Counted from the stretch's first letter, positions 42,451 to 53,465 are shown. The stretch is DNA of 64,000 nucleotides from Phocoena phocoena (GCF_963924675.1 NC_089232.1:36289312-36353311), one strand, 5' to 3'. Translations and numbers: made by a program. The notes: generated by a model not told the origin, from the sequence alone.

Positions 42451-43540
42451 GACATTTGGTAAGATGAGGGATATCTAACTGTTCACGTGCAAAGGAAGGA
42501 AGTTAACATTTATTCAACTTTGCTGTGAGGGAAAATATTTCTTGATTCTTTTCCCCCCAGGTGGTGTGTGTATATGAGGTGAACCTGGGAGAAATCTCCT
42601 CTAACAGCAAGTGGAACGTAAGGTAAGTGATTCAAACTCTCCTGTCCTGAGCTAATCAGAATTTCAAAAGGCATATTTGGATGTCCTGTATTATATCAGA
42701 ATGGTATGGGTGAAGCATGAGCTGTTCATCACTATCTGGGTCGAACTTATTAAACTATAGAACTCTGAGTTCTCTTTAATCCATAAGATGAAAACAAATA
42801 TTTCCAGACAGCAGCAAGAGTACAAAGGAGCATTCCATCAATGTGACCTCAAAATCATAGAGTTTTAGGAAAAGTATAGCAAGTGTCATAGTCTAACAGT
42901 CAGGAAAGCCAAAGCAACACCCAGATACTGTTTTTGTCTAACTTTATGAGAGAATGCTCTACTCTTTACCCCACTCACTGACAGAAGGATAGCCAATAAC
43001 CCTTGAGAATTCATGTGACAATTATTTATGAAAATGTGTTAAAGTGTTCCTGGGACATAGCACACGAGATATGTCCTGAGATATGGTATATCTCTGGAAA
43101 TGGACTGTTGGTGATGAAATCAGTCTTCCAGAGAAAAAGTTGTTTCTTTATGTTTCTTCTCAAAAATGGAGGAAGAGATATCCAGGGAGACAGAAAAAAT
43201 ATGCAGAGAAATACATTATTTGTGTCAATTCTTGAGTGCCCATAGTGAAGTAGGTGCAAATAGGCATTGCACAAACGAAAGAAGGGAGAGGCTTGCCTGG
43301 TTCTGAGGAAAATAGGGACAGTGCTTGGGATCTTGCTTCATCGGTAATCTCCCTTCAGAACGCACCCTGCAGCTTCTCTTTCCTTCACGTGGATTTCCTT
43401 CAGCATTTAGGCATTTGATCCTTGTCATGGTTTCTCAGCCTGTCTTTCCAGAGACATTTCCTGTTCTTTGAACACTGGCTACCACTCGTTGTCCCTCCTC
43501 CTCAACAGAGGGTTCTTACTCTTAAATTTGCCTCCGCAGC
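42451..43540. other. Unique sequence containing one splice-flanked open segment
   Basis: Only the candidate exon at 42561-42622 stands out. No repeat family is recognised in the remainder. Confidence 0.35.
42561..42622 (+). other. Candidate exon (splice-flanked open segment)
   Basis: A strong acceptor 'gattcttttccccccag' precedes the segment, and a consensus donor ('gtaag' then 'gtaagtga') follows. In 62 bp the first frame is fully open ('VVCVYEVNLGEISSNSKWNV'), while the other two frames hit stops. I do not recognise the peptide and find no partner exon with matching phase nearby, so it may be a lncRNA exon or pseudo-exon. Confidence 0.25.
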
Positions 43541-43549
43541 AATTACCAC

Positions 43550-43764
43550 TTTTTTTTTTTTTTTTTTTTTTTCCGGTACGCGGGCCTCTCACTGCTGTGG
43601 CCTCTCCCGTTGCGGAGCACAGGCTCCGGGCGCACAGGCTCAGAGGCCGTGGCTCATGGGCCTAGCCGCTCCGCGGCATGTGGGATCCTCCCAGACCGGG
43701 GCACGGACCCGTGTCCCCTGCATCGGCAGGCGGACTCTCAACCACTGCGCCACCAGGGAAGCCC
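43550..43764 (-). mobile_element. CHR-2: CHR-2 SINE, antisense
   Basis: A 23-T run (43550-43572) is followed by a CHR-2 body ending 'caccagggaagccc'. The flanks 'aattaccacttttt' (43541-43554) and 'gatcaccacttttt' (43765-43778) form a TSD with two mismatches. Confidence 0.93.
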
Positions 43765-43778
43765 GATCACCACTTTTT

Positions 43779-45870
43779 GAACGCACTAATTAACACTAGT
43801 TGAATTGAACCAAAAAACATGTCTGCTCTAGGCTAGGTAATGCTGCCCGAGGGTGGAACCACAAACTCTGCTTGCTTTTTCTTTACCTTGTAGTCTCTGT
43901 GTCCTCCTAACTTTGAATTAGACTGAGGGCTCAGAGAGAGCAGAGGGGTTCACTCTACTCAGGACTTACTGTGGCACCTGGGTGTTCACACACCACCCAA
44001 GTTTTCAACAAAGTTTCCAAGGCCTTGTGAAGGGTGGGAATGAGTGGAGAAGTCTGGGAGGGGCCTCTCAGCTGAAAGCCAGAAGGAATTGAAAGTTTGC
44101 CAGCAGGCCCTAGAGGGTGTCTCAGTGGGCAACAACTTTATAGAGAAGAGTGGTGAGTAGGGATGTGGCCAAAAGAGGCGTGAGGAGAAGACGCCTTCCG
44201 CACATTATAAAGCTAACGTGGCTTGGTGGTTCAGTCAGCATTTCTCCCCAGTTGGTATTGAGATCTCTTCCAGCCTGGCTTCCACTTACCCTCCGACTCT
44301 GGGTCTTGTGGGACCCTGGCTCTAAGAGGGTTCCTCCCTCCTACTCTCCCAGTGACCTCCTCAACCAATAACCAAGAGAACAGAGGAAATCAGTCACCTT
44401 GGGAGCAACTGATATCTTGAGGGTACATGGTGACCACAAAAACAAAGAGCTGTGTTTGTGGTTTGGAATGTCATTCCAATTGCGAGGATGCGTGTAATCC
44501 CGAGTATGCAGAAGCTTGCTTGCGGTTCAATGGGGACAGATTACAAACTCCGTCATGTGTTTCTAGGAAACACTGATACCCTTTTCTTTGGGGATTATTA
44601 TTATTAGACCAAGATGCCAACCATGCTGACGGCCTCAGACCTGTTCCCCATTGGCTTGGCTCTGGGGTATCCAGTAGCACTAACACTAGATGCTGTGCCA
44701 GTCTGGAAGAGAGGTCTGGATGCCTGTGGGCTCCGGTGGCACCTGAAAAGATGCTGGCTCCATGTTGCCAGTGTCAACCACATACACAATATGTGACAAA
44801 TGTGACTCTGCTCAGTACTCGTCACCAGCTAGATCGTCTCATCCAGAAGGAGCTGGGTGGGTCCCAGTCTAAATCATAAAACCTATTCAAATACTAATTT
44901 TAAAGAAGTCTCAATTGCCAGTAAATGACTAAAAGTTATTGCCTATTTGTACGCGAGGAGGAGAGTGTGGAACAAGGGTGGGAGAAAGGCTTCTCAATGT
45001 TTACCTTTTTACTTCTTTTAGAATTTTGAACCATGTGAGCATATTATATGTTTTAAGGCAAAAGAATAAGAAAAACCTCATCTCAGAAAGTTTCTTCTGG
45101 CCAAGAACCTCCAAATGGTGTTTCTTAAAGTTGTTTGGTATACAGAAGTACTAGTCATATGTTCTGTATCAAGGATGTGCTGTGTGCCCTTGGACTCAAG
45201 GTGACTCCTCCCCAAAGGTCAGAGACTCCCACACATCAAGCAGTGAGGGTGGGATAATGTCTCCCCAGTTCCCAATAATCTCGTGGCCTATAGAAAGGTG
45301 TGAAATGGGACGAGATGACTTCCTGAATCCCCAATGCTAAAGGGCATCCCCAGAGAGCCAAAGGGTTTTTTGTAGACCCAGGGGAGTAGTAATCAGCAGG
45401 ATTACCCAGGTTTGACACAGACACACCCCGTTTCCAAATGGAGACCAGCGGATGTGGTTTATTTACCACCCAAGCCATGGGGGCTGTGTTGGAGTCCAAA
45501 GCAGAAGGAAAGCTGTGTGCCCCCATATGTACTTGTTAATTATTACTTTTTTCCAGAACATTAAAGTAGTTGAAAAAATATTGAAAGATTGGAAAGTAGG
45601 TACATTAAAACTCACATTATTTTAAGTTTGAATATTTGATTTATACCCCAACAGAAGTTACTCTGATTTTAGTTCTGCTTAATTAATTTAACATTATTTA
45701 AGATTGTCACTTAGTCAAGGGAAACTGTCAAACATGACAATTCTCTCATGAGTTTGCTTCCACTAAAGCCAGGGACTTACATTTTTCCTTTTGCCTCAGG
45801 CTCCAATATATTACGGCCCCGTAATAGCCTTTGTTCATCTTGGATTTTTTTGCATTAATTTTTATTTTTT
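43779..45870. other. About 2.1 kb of unique sequence
   Basis: No repeat family is recognised. Open frames of 60-96 residues (44150-44371, 44604-44825, 45236-45526) show no domain. Confidence 0.35.
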
Positions 45871-45884
45871 AAAAATATGGCATT

Positions 45885-46084
45885 AGGACTTCCCTGGTGG
45901 CGCAGTGGTTGAGAGTCCGCCTGCCGATGCAGGGGACACGGGTTCGTGCCCCCGTCTGGGAGGATCCCACATGCCGCGGAGCGGCTAGGCCCATGAGCCA
46001 TGGCCGCTGAGCCTGCACGTCCAGAGCCTGTGCTCCGCAATGGGAGAGGCCACGGCAGTGAGAGGCCCACGTACAGCAAAAAAA
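45885..46084 (+). mobile_element. CHR-2: CHR-2 SINE, sense
   Basis: The body is near-intact, beginning 'gacttccctggtggcgcag'. The A-tail merges with the TSD 'aaaaatatggcatt' at 45871-45884 and 46085-46098. Confidence 0.95.
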
Positions 46085-46098
46085 AAAAATATGGCATT

Positions 46099-47334
46099 GA
46101 AATATTATTTTTCTTGATGACTGAGTTTTTTGGTGTCCCCTTAAATTTTGCACTGGAGGTGATAGCTTCACCCTAGTCCTGACCCAGTTAACCACAGTGG
46201 CCCAAAGGCGGCCCTATGGATTGCTTCCTAGATCGATGTTGTCCGACTTGTATCTTCATTCAAATCCTACACAACCATCAACCGTCCTCAGTGCCCATGA
46301 CTGAGGAGCTACTTGCCCTCAGAGAACTTGTCTCTGCATCACATCCTCATGATTTAAAGTGCTAAGCCCTGGAACCATCTTCAGTTATTCTTATTTTTCA
46401 CGTGTAAAGCTATTCAGAGGCTTGCCTGCAGTTGTCCTTCAGCCTTTGGCTATATGGAACATACAAATGTAATTCCCTTAATCTCTTTCAAGGCCTTTAA
46501 TCATTCATGACACACTTAGCCTGATCTGGTGTGCCAATGGAACCGCATCCTGACGAGGTAGATAACAGGAATAAAGAATGACACCAACAATGCAAGAACA
46601 ACTGACGCCCACCTCCTTCTGAGCCCCAAGCCCCTAACACCATCCGCATTCCTCCTCCTGATGCTGCCTTGGGAGGAGGGGCATTACAGTGACTCCTTTT
46701 CATTTTCCCAGCTGACACCTACCCCCCCACCCCCGCCAGCCAGATGTTTTACAGCTGGAAAAGAGGGTGGACAGTAAGTTTCCTTTGTAAAGAGCTGTGG
46801 TATGAATATATTTTCCACATGCTGAGTCATGAGGCTATCGGTGCCCTTGACCCCAGCTCCAACTCTTTGGCTGACTTAGAGGGTGGGGTGGAGAAGTGAC
46901 TTTGATCTAGTAATTTAAGTTACTCTTGCCTCGGTTTTCCTGTAAGGAGAACACTTACTCCCTTCTGCAGGCAGAAGGGATGGACTCATTTACCTCTCAC
47001 AGTCTCTTCCAACCACAGGATTCTGTCGGGCTATTTTTAGGATCGTCTGGACAGAGCTGCAGTGTGACATGAGGCTTCTAGGGTGTGCAGAGTCAAATGA
47101 AAATGTTTACGGGTGTTTGGGAGCACCAAACTGTCACTGACTGTCTTTCTGTTGTCATTCAAGTTTACTAGGGTTATTTCTCTGAGCATTTCCTTCTGCT
47201 AAATGTCTCTGTTTATTTTCCTCAGTCTGTTCATTTCTTTAGCCTTTCTCTCATGTTTTCCATCTTGACTAGGTTCCACTTACATAAAGGCAGGGAAGCC
47301 TCATTCCTGCTGATACCCACCACCATGACCCACA
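46099..47334. other. Unique sequence containing one splice-flanked open segment
   Basis: Apart from the candidate exon at 46712-46773 nothing is recognised. Confidence 0.35.
46712..46773 (+). other. Candidate exon (splice-flanked open segment)
   Basis: A strong acceptor 'cttttcattttcccag' and the donor 'ggaca/gtaagt' bound 62 bp in which two of three frames are open. The content is C-rich in its first half, which lowers its coding plausibility. Confidence 0.15.
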
Positions 47335-47337
47335 TCG

Positions 47338-47558
47338 AATCAGGCAGAGCTGGTTGGTTCTCAGCCTGCTCTTTGCTACCTAGGTGGGCCATTGGGCAGA
47401 TGACCTAACCAGTCTTTGGGCTCCAAATTCCTCTTTTATAAAATGGGATGACAGTATGTCACTCATGGAATATTGCACGGATTACAGCAGATCAAGTACA
47501 GAACACAGTGTTCAGCATCGAGTGAAGAGTAAAACATATTAGCTGTTTAGTGACTCAA
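47338..47558 (+). repeat. MIR: MIR SINE, sense
   Basis: 'gggcagatgacctaaccagt' and 'ttttataaaatgggatgaca' follow the MIR core order. Confidence 0.75.
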
Positions 47559-48441
47559 CGAGCCTTTGCATGATAAAAAAAATAGCTGCACAAGAAATAC
47601 GTGTGTCCCTGATGCATAAGTTCAAATAATACGGAAGTATACAGAGTCAAAAATGAGAGTCCTTTCATTGATTGCCCCTCCTCACTTCCCTCCCTTCCTC
47701 AGCATTAATAACAATTCTTTCTTTGTCTCTCTTCTTTTGGGAGGAAGGAGTTAATTATCTGATATGTAAATATTGTCTTACTGTAAAGATCCAAATGTTC
47801 AGAAGCAAACCACCTCCCAAAATCTGATGAAGTTTCCCTTCATCATCTCTTTCAGTCTTACCTCTGCCTCTGGAGGTAAGCACTCTTGACAGAGATTATC
47901 CCCATCTCTAGTCTGTTAATTTACATGTATAAAATATAGATACTATATATATGCATACACATATATACACATACACACTTATACACCTTGCTAAAAATAC
48001 GTCTTTTAAAAAATATTTTACCAGGGATGGTAGGCCACTTCCAATTCCATCTTAGAAAAGTGAAAACGTGCCGGTCACCCAAGAAAGCCCTGGATTAATG
48101 TCCCTGGTACTTTCCTGCAAGGGAGTGAGGGTGATTTTTGCAAAGTACCAAGGAACCAGGAACACAGCTGTAAAGAAATCAAAACCTCTGAATACAAGCT
48201 TGGCCTTGCCCTTTGAGGTGGACCACGGCGAATGTCAGAGAGGGGGCATTTGAGACATTAGGGATAGGAGACCTTGCTTCTCCTCCGGATCAAAGGTTTG
48301 CTGAGCAGAAAGATGAAGCATGCCACCAAGTCCAGGAAAACATATTTTTCTCAGGGGAATGGTGAGAAAGATTTTATCTATAATCCATAAAAGAGAATGG
48401 GATGAATAAGTATACTAAAGATTTGTTATCAGCCAGTAGAC
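47559..48441. other. Unique sequence with a TA/CA-rich patch
   Basis: A degenerate ATAT/ACAC patch lies at 47935-47992, and a short perfect stem 'cttacctc ... gaggtaag' at 47857-47880. Nothing else is recognised. Confidence 0.35.
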
Positions 48442-48690
48442 CAGTGGTTCTCAACACATGTACTGTGATGTCCATTCACAGGTTTGCTACCAAATTTTTA
48501 TTCATACGTACAATTTATTTTTGCTAAAACACAGGATGCATATTACTACAGTGCTATTTGGCAGATAAAACACTTTGTCAAGGAAATTATCTAATGTCAC
48601 ATCAAGTGGAGTACAATTCATTGCAAGTAAGAGGTACAAGGCATGATATAATAACAACCTAGAACCAAATGAAATTTGTGGATTAACTAA
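48442..48690. mobile_element. Possible hAT-type element, one end only
   Basis: It starts 'cagtggttctcaacacatgt', the classic hAT/MER terminal sequence, but I could not find a matching inverted end. The interior is unplaced. Confidence 0.3.
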
Positions 48691-48714
48691 AACATGGGAG
48701 AACAACACAGGCTA

Positions 48715-48920
48715 GAACAACATAGTGGTTAAAGGTTCAGACTCTGGAGCCAGCTCCATGGGTTCAAATCCTGCCTCTTCCAGTTATGGGATCATGGGTG
48801 AATTTTCCTGTGTGTAAAGTAGGGGTAATACTACCCAAATCATAGATTGTTAGGAAGATCGTAGTATTTCTAACATGCTCAGAACTTTCCTGGCACATAA
48901 ATATTAGCATTATCTACTAG
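48715..48920 (+). repeat. MIR: MIR SINE, sense
   Basis: 'ttcagactctggagccagct', 'catgggttcaaatcctgcct' and 'ttttcctgtgtgtaaagtag' cover the MIR tRNA-like head and core. Confidence 0.85.
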
Positions 48921-48934
48921 ATTATACTACCCGT

Positions 48935-49185
48935 TATTCACTATTCACTTAATAAATGCCTGGTATCTATTATGTGTCAGGCATTATGCTAAGCTCTGAG
49001 GATAAGTGGTAAGAAAAAAAAGAAACCACTTGCCCTCATGGACTGGGAGAGAAAACATTAATTAATGATTACACAAACAATATAAAATTGCAACTGTGAT
49101 GTGTGGTGGTACTTGGAGCTATGAGAGCTGGTAATGACCAACTGGGGGCAGGCCTTCTTGAGGAAGTGACATTTACATGCTGTTT
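48935..49185 (-). repeat. L2: L2-like 3' end, antisense
   Basis: 'tattatgtgtcaggcattat', 'ttgccctcatggactgggag' and 'cttcttgaggaagtgacatt' fit an old L2-type antisense terminal region and its neighbour sequence. Confidence 0.5.
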
Positions 49186-49843
49186 GATGCATTCACCAGG
49201 TAAAGTTTCACTAAGTAAAGATGGAAGGTCAAAGACCAAATATATATTTCGTATTATAAATCACAGTGTCACAGGGAGGTAGAGGTTAGGGTCAGAGACA
49301 TCCTTAAAAGGGCTGTAGATTCTGGGGGAAAAGGTGACAGACGGCCTGGACAAAGATTGTGGTAGAAACAAAATAAATGGGGCACACCATTTCCCTTCTT
49401 AGAAGAACCTCTGAAAGGAGACCTATGTACCCCACTGCCTCTATGGGCCACATCCATAGAAATGCAACTAAGTCCAGGGTAAACCCATCAGCAATATCTT
49501 CTCAGCACTCGTGGGTTCTGAGCAGGCATCAGAAGAAATGCAAAAGAGAAGCATGTGTTCTTTGGGTAATGTCTGTTTTCTCTCTTGGAGCTCCTGTTTT
49601 CGCCAGTAGCAGGCATGCTCTTTACAGTACTGTAGGCAGCAGGTGTGAGGGTGCAGGCAGGGCCATGCAGCACAGTCATGAGCGGCTGGGAGTTAAAAGC
49701 CTCTAAAATCAAGACTAGAGCCTGTACTCACATCTGATTCATTCAGTGTGCTTCTAGCTCCAGCTTAGCCTACACAGAGCCAGGTGTGGCAGCCAGGAGA
49801 GAGCTTTTAGGTTGGAGATAAACAGGGCTAGAATAAATAAGGA
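49186..49843. other. Unique sequence, nothing recognised
   Basis: A 109-residue frame at 49377-49706 overlaps minus-strand frames and is not called. Confidence 0.35.
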
Positions 49844-50098
49844 AAAAATTTTTAACATCTTTATTGGAGTATAATTGCTTTACAATCGTGTGTTAGTTCC
49901 TGCTTTACAACAAAATGAATCAGTTATATATATACATATGTTCCCATATCTCTTCCCGCTTACGTCTCCCTCCCTCCCACCCTCCCTATCCCACCCCTCC
50001 AGGTGGTCACAAAGCACCGAGCTGATCTCCCTGTGCTATGCGGCTGCTTCCCACTAGCTATCTACCTTACGTTTGGTAGTGTATATATGTCCATGCCT
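49844..50098 (-). mobile_element. L1: L1 3' UTR fragment, antisense
   Basis: 'aacatctttattggagtata' through 'caccgagctgatctccctg' and 'tttggtagtgtatatatgtc' is the same 3' UTR seen at 4268-4510. It is a 5'-truncated insertion of about 250 bp. No clear TSD was found. Confidence 0.88.
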
Positions 50099-50323
50099 CG
50101 ATGATGGGGGAGGAGGGCTGTGAATAGCAATTCTACCCCATCCTGTCACCAGATGAAGACCTGCTCTGAGAGAGGAAGGTGTGTAGGGGTTTGTTATGTA
50201 ACTGTATGTAAACCAGTGAGCACAGTGTCTGGCGTTTAATCTATTTAACTTGATAGGTTCTACTTATCATTATCTTCTCCTATGCATAGAACTGAATCAT
50301 TTCACTTCATTTAAGATCTTGGG

Positions 50324-50401
50324 CTTCGCTGTACACCTGAAACTATCACACCATTGTTAATCAACTATACTCCAATATAAAATAAAAAGTTAAAAAAAAA
50401 A
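50324..50401 (+). mobile_element. L1: 78-bp extremely 5'-truncated L1, sense
   Basis: It consists of the terminal L1 3' sequence ('gtacacctgaaactatcaca', 'caactatactccaatataaa') and an A-tail. An 11-bp TSD 'aagatcttggg' lies at 50313-50323 and 50402-50412. Confidence 0.88.
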
Positions 50402-50615
50402 AAGATCTTGGGTAAATGCTTGTGGTGTCAACTTTTTGAGGGGGAGACTTCCTACCTAGTGTCTGATTCTTTCCTGGCTCCTGAGGCCCACATCAGTGCT
50501 AGGGTCTCCTTGCCTTAGAGAAAAGTCAGACAGGGGCCCCCAAACACCATCATTCTCTCCCACATGGTCTGGCCTGTACCTCGGAGTAATCATTTCGTCT
50601 CTCTCCTCTCACCAG

Positions 50616-50693
50616 GGTGCTCAGGGCAAGAGAACTGGGAGAACTCATCAGACTATAAACAGCCAGCCAAAGGGGGCATTGCTCGCCTCTGAG
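50616..50693 (+). other. Candidate exon with a MIR-derived donor
   Basis: A strong acceptor 'tctctctcctctcaccag' and a consensus donor 'tctgag/gtaagt' bound 78 bp, an exact codon multiple. One frame is fully open (26 codons, 'GKRTGRTHQTINSQPKGALL'). The donor and the sequence beyond it are antisense MIR ('ggtaagtactattattagcc'), so the splice site was probably supplied by the MIR. The peptide is not recognised. Confidence 0.25.
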
Positions 50694-50810
50694 GTAAGTA
50701 CTATTATTAGCCCCATTTCACTAATGAAGAAACTGAGGCTTAAAGAGGTTAAGTACCTGGTAAGTGAATAGAGTAGGAATCTGACATAAGCTGTCAGACT
50801 CCAGGGCTCA
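50694..50810 (-). repeat. MIR: MIR SINE, antisense
   Basis: 'taatgaagaaactgaggctt' and 'aaagaggttaagtacctggt' are the antisense MIR core. Confidence 0.88.
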
Positions 50811-51084
50811 TGTTGTCAACACTATTTATCCAGCTTTTCCAGGAAACCACCAAGGCTAGCTGTCCCCAGCTCCCCTTTTCCTGTTCCTAAGCAGCTGAGT
50901 GCTTAGTAGCTGGGGACTGCAGGGTATTAAACAGGAAATTGCACACATCTCATCGACTAGTGTGCCTGGACACACACAAGCTTTCCCCACCCCGGTTCTC
51001 AGCACCAGGGATGCATTCTGGGTAACAGATCCCATCCTTCACCCATCTGCTTTGACTGAACTTGTGGCTGTTGGTGAGAGGTGG

Positions 51085-51400
51085 GTAAAAAAGTATCCAC
51101 TTACCCATTCATCCAACAATAGTGATAGAACACCTACCCTGTGCCAAGCTCAGTGCAAGAGGCTATGTGCCAGAGGAGATAAAGGCAGGAACAAAACCCT
51201 TCTCTTCTAGGAGCTGACAGCCCGGTCAGGGGCGAGAGACAAGCAAATTTCATGGAAGTTCTCATGGGGGTCACACCGGGTTGGGTGGGGACAGGACGGA
51301 GCAGGGTGGTTCAGGAAGGCTTCCTGAGGGCCTGAGCTGAATGCTGAGAGGAAAGTGAGTAAGTGAAGGACATTCCAAGTAGAGGGATCATTGTGGTGAA
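51085..51400 (-). repeat. L2: L2-like 3' end and neighbouring old repeat, antisense
   Basis: 'cctaccctgtgccaagctca', 'tctaggagctgacagcccgg' and 'gttcaggaaggcttcctgag' match the layout of an old, common mammalian repeat whose left end is L2-like. Confidence 0.5.
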
Positions 51401-51462
51401 ATAAACAAGAAGAAATGGGAAGCTATGGAAAAGAAAAAAAAAGCAACAAGGAATGGCTAAAC

Positions 51463-51549
51463 CAGTGGTTCTCAACTGAGGTGATTTTGTCCCCCAGGGG
51501 ACACTTAGAAACATCTGGAAACTTTTTATTCTTTCTTTTTTTGCTTATC

Positions 51550-51590
<41 letters not shown>

Positions 51591-51724
51591 ACGCCTGCTA
51601 CTGGTATCTAGTGGGCAGAGACCAGGGATGCTGCTCAATATCTTACAATGTGCAGGATAGCCCTCCACAACAAAGGAGGATATCTGGCCCAAGATGTCAA
51701 TAGTGCTGAGGTTGAGAAATCCTG
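51463..51724. mobile_element. MER20: MER20-like hAT MITE with an internal (TG)n
   Basis: 'cagtggttctcaactgaggt', 'gtcccccaggggacacttag', 'tggtatctagtgggcagaga', 'caggatagccctccacaaca' and the closing 'gaggttgagaaatcctgg' follow the MER20 order end to end. A (TG)19 tract at 51553-51590 lies in the middle. Confidence 0.8.
51553..51590 (+). repeat. (TG)n microsatellite
   Basis: Nineteen uninterrupted TG units lie within the MER20-like element. Confidence 0.97.
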
Positions 51725-51782
51725 GACAAGGTCAACAAACATAAAAACAAACTATAGCACTTTGATCATTAAAAACATCATA

Positions 51783-51905
51783 GGGAGTTCCCTGGGGGTC
51801 CAGGGGTTAGGGCTCTGTACTCTCACTGCCTAGGGCCCAGGATCGATCCCTAGTCGGGGAACTAAGATCCCACAAGCCACGCAGAGTGGCCCAAAGAAAG
51901 AAAAA
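51783..51905 (+). mobile_element. Short tRNA-derived SINE, sense
   Basis: 'gggagttccctgggggtcca' begins a tRNA-like head with a B-box region ('ggatcgatccctagtcgggg') and ends 'gcagagtggcccaaagaaag' in an A-rich tail. It is a cetartiodactyl tRNA-derived SINE related to CHR, but shorter and older. No TSD was resolved. Confidence 0.8.
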
Positions 51906-53465
51906 AAGGAAATCTGTAAAACAAAATAAAAAACCTTCAAGGCACATGAATAGACAGACCAATGAATATATATATTTTATGAAGACTATAAATACATTTA
52001 GTATATGATAAATGTGGCGTTCCAAATCCAGTGACTCTTCAATAAATGGTGTTGAGATTCCTGGGTAGCCATCTAGAAAAAAATTAAGTTGAAGCCATAC
52101 TTCACACCGTATACCAGAATAAATTCCAAATGGATTCAGCATTTGAATGTTGACAAGAGAACCACACAAGTACCAAGAGAAAACATGAGAGAATTCTTTT
52201 ATAATCTTAGAGTGGGAAAATTATTCCTAATTATGACTCAAAAACCACAGGCTGTAACATAACAAGCTGATAAACTCAGCTGATAAAAGTTAAAAAAAAA
52301 TTAGAGCTTGTGCACACCAAACAAACGAGCAAACCTGTATAAGCAAAGTAACAAACAAGTGAAAATCTGCAAAGAATATACACAACTCAGCAGACAGAGG
52401 GCTAATCTCCTTAAACCATGAAAATATAAACAAACCTCTAAAGAAAAGATTTATAAAAATATGGGCAAAGGATATGAAAAGACAACACTCAGGAAAAAAA
52501 GTACAAATGGCTGTGTGCTGAGATGCCTCTTATTTTTTTTAACCTATTAGCTTGGCAAAAACCCAAGTTTGGCTGTGAAGACATGACATTCCCATCCATT
52601 GCTGGTGAGCATGTCCGCTAGTATAGCCCTTAAAAGGGTAATTTAGCAATCCTCATCAAAATAAATGCATACACCTTCTGACCCAGCAACCCTGCTTCTT
52701 AGAGCTGACCCTACAGGGAGAAGTATTTGGATGCATATAAAGTGACATATGTACATGATTATAAATTGCAGCAAAAGATTAGAAGTGATTTAAATGCTCA
52801 TTAATTGAGAACTGGTTAACTAAGTTAGGGGTCAGCGAACTCTCATTAAACTGGCCCTCTTCGTGCTTTTGCAGGGCCTGCAGCAGTGAATCGTTTTACA
52901 TTTTTTAATGGTTGAAAAAAATCAAAAGAAGAATTCTATTTCATAACACATGAACATCATATAAAATTCTAACATCAGCATCTATAAGTACAGGTATGTG
53001 GAATACAGCCGGACCCCTTTGTCTATGCACCATCCAGGGCTTCCTTTACACTAGAGCAGAGAGGGGAGTGGTTTTCACAGAGACTGGATGGCCCACAAAC
53101 CCTCAAATATTGACTCTCTTGTCCTGACTATCCTTGACTATCTGGTCCAATAAAGTTTGCCAGATTAGAGTATATCCAAGCAATTGATTACCACAGAGCT
53201 ATGAAAAACAATGAGAAAGCTCTTTATGAATTGCTATAGAAAGGTTTCTAGGATATTATTACTAAATTTTTAAAACACAGATGTAGAAAGTGTCAATTAC
53301 ATGTTATCATTTGAGTAAAAAAAGGGAGAGGAATATGCATAAAAATTATCTGGAAGGAACTGCAAGAAATTAGTGAATAGTGGTGCTTAGGGAAGTAAGA
53401 TATTATATGTGTGTGTATTAGTATTACCTACTCAAAAAAGTAAATTAAAAATTATTTTTAAATAT
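51906..53465 (+). mobile_element. L1: Old L1 (L1M) 3' portion, split by a MER1-like element
   Basis: L1 ORF2 landmarks run in order: 'gaataaattccaaatggatt', 'agagaattcttttataatct', 'aatctgcaaagaatataca', 'cttctgacccagcaaccctg' and 'accacagagctatgaaaaac'. Stops are frequent, and no frame survives. The MER1-like element occupies 52832-53165. Confidence 0.82.
52832..53165. mobile_element. MER1: MER1-like hAT MITE inside the L1
   Basis: 'ggggtcagcgaactctc' at the left, 'aaaaaaatcaaaagaagaat' and 'ctatctggtccaataaagtt' near the right follow the antisense order of the MER1/Charlie3 type. The right end 'gtttgccag' lacks the last few bases. Confidence 0.7.
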
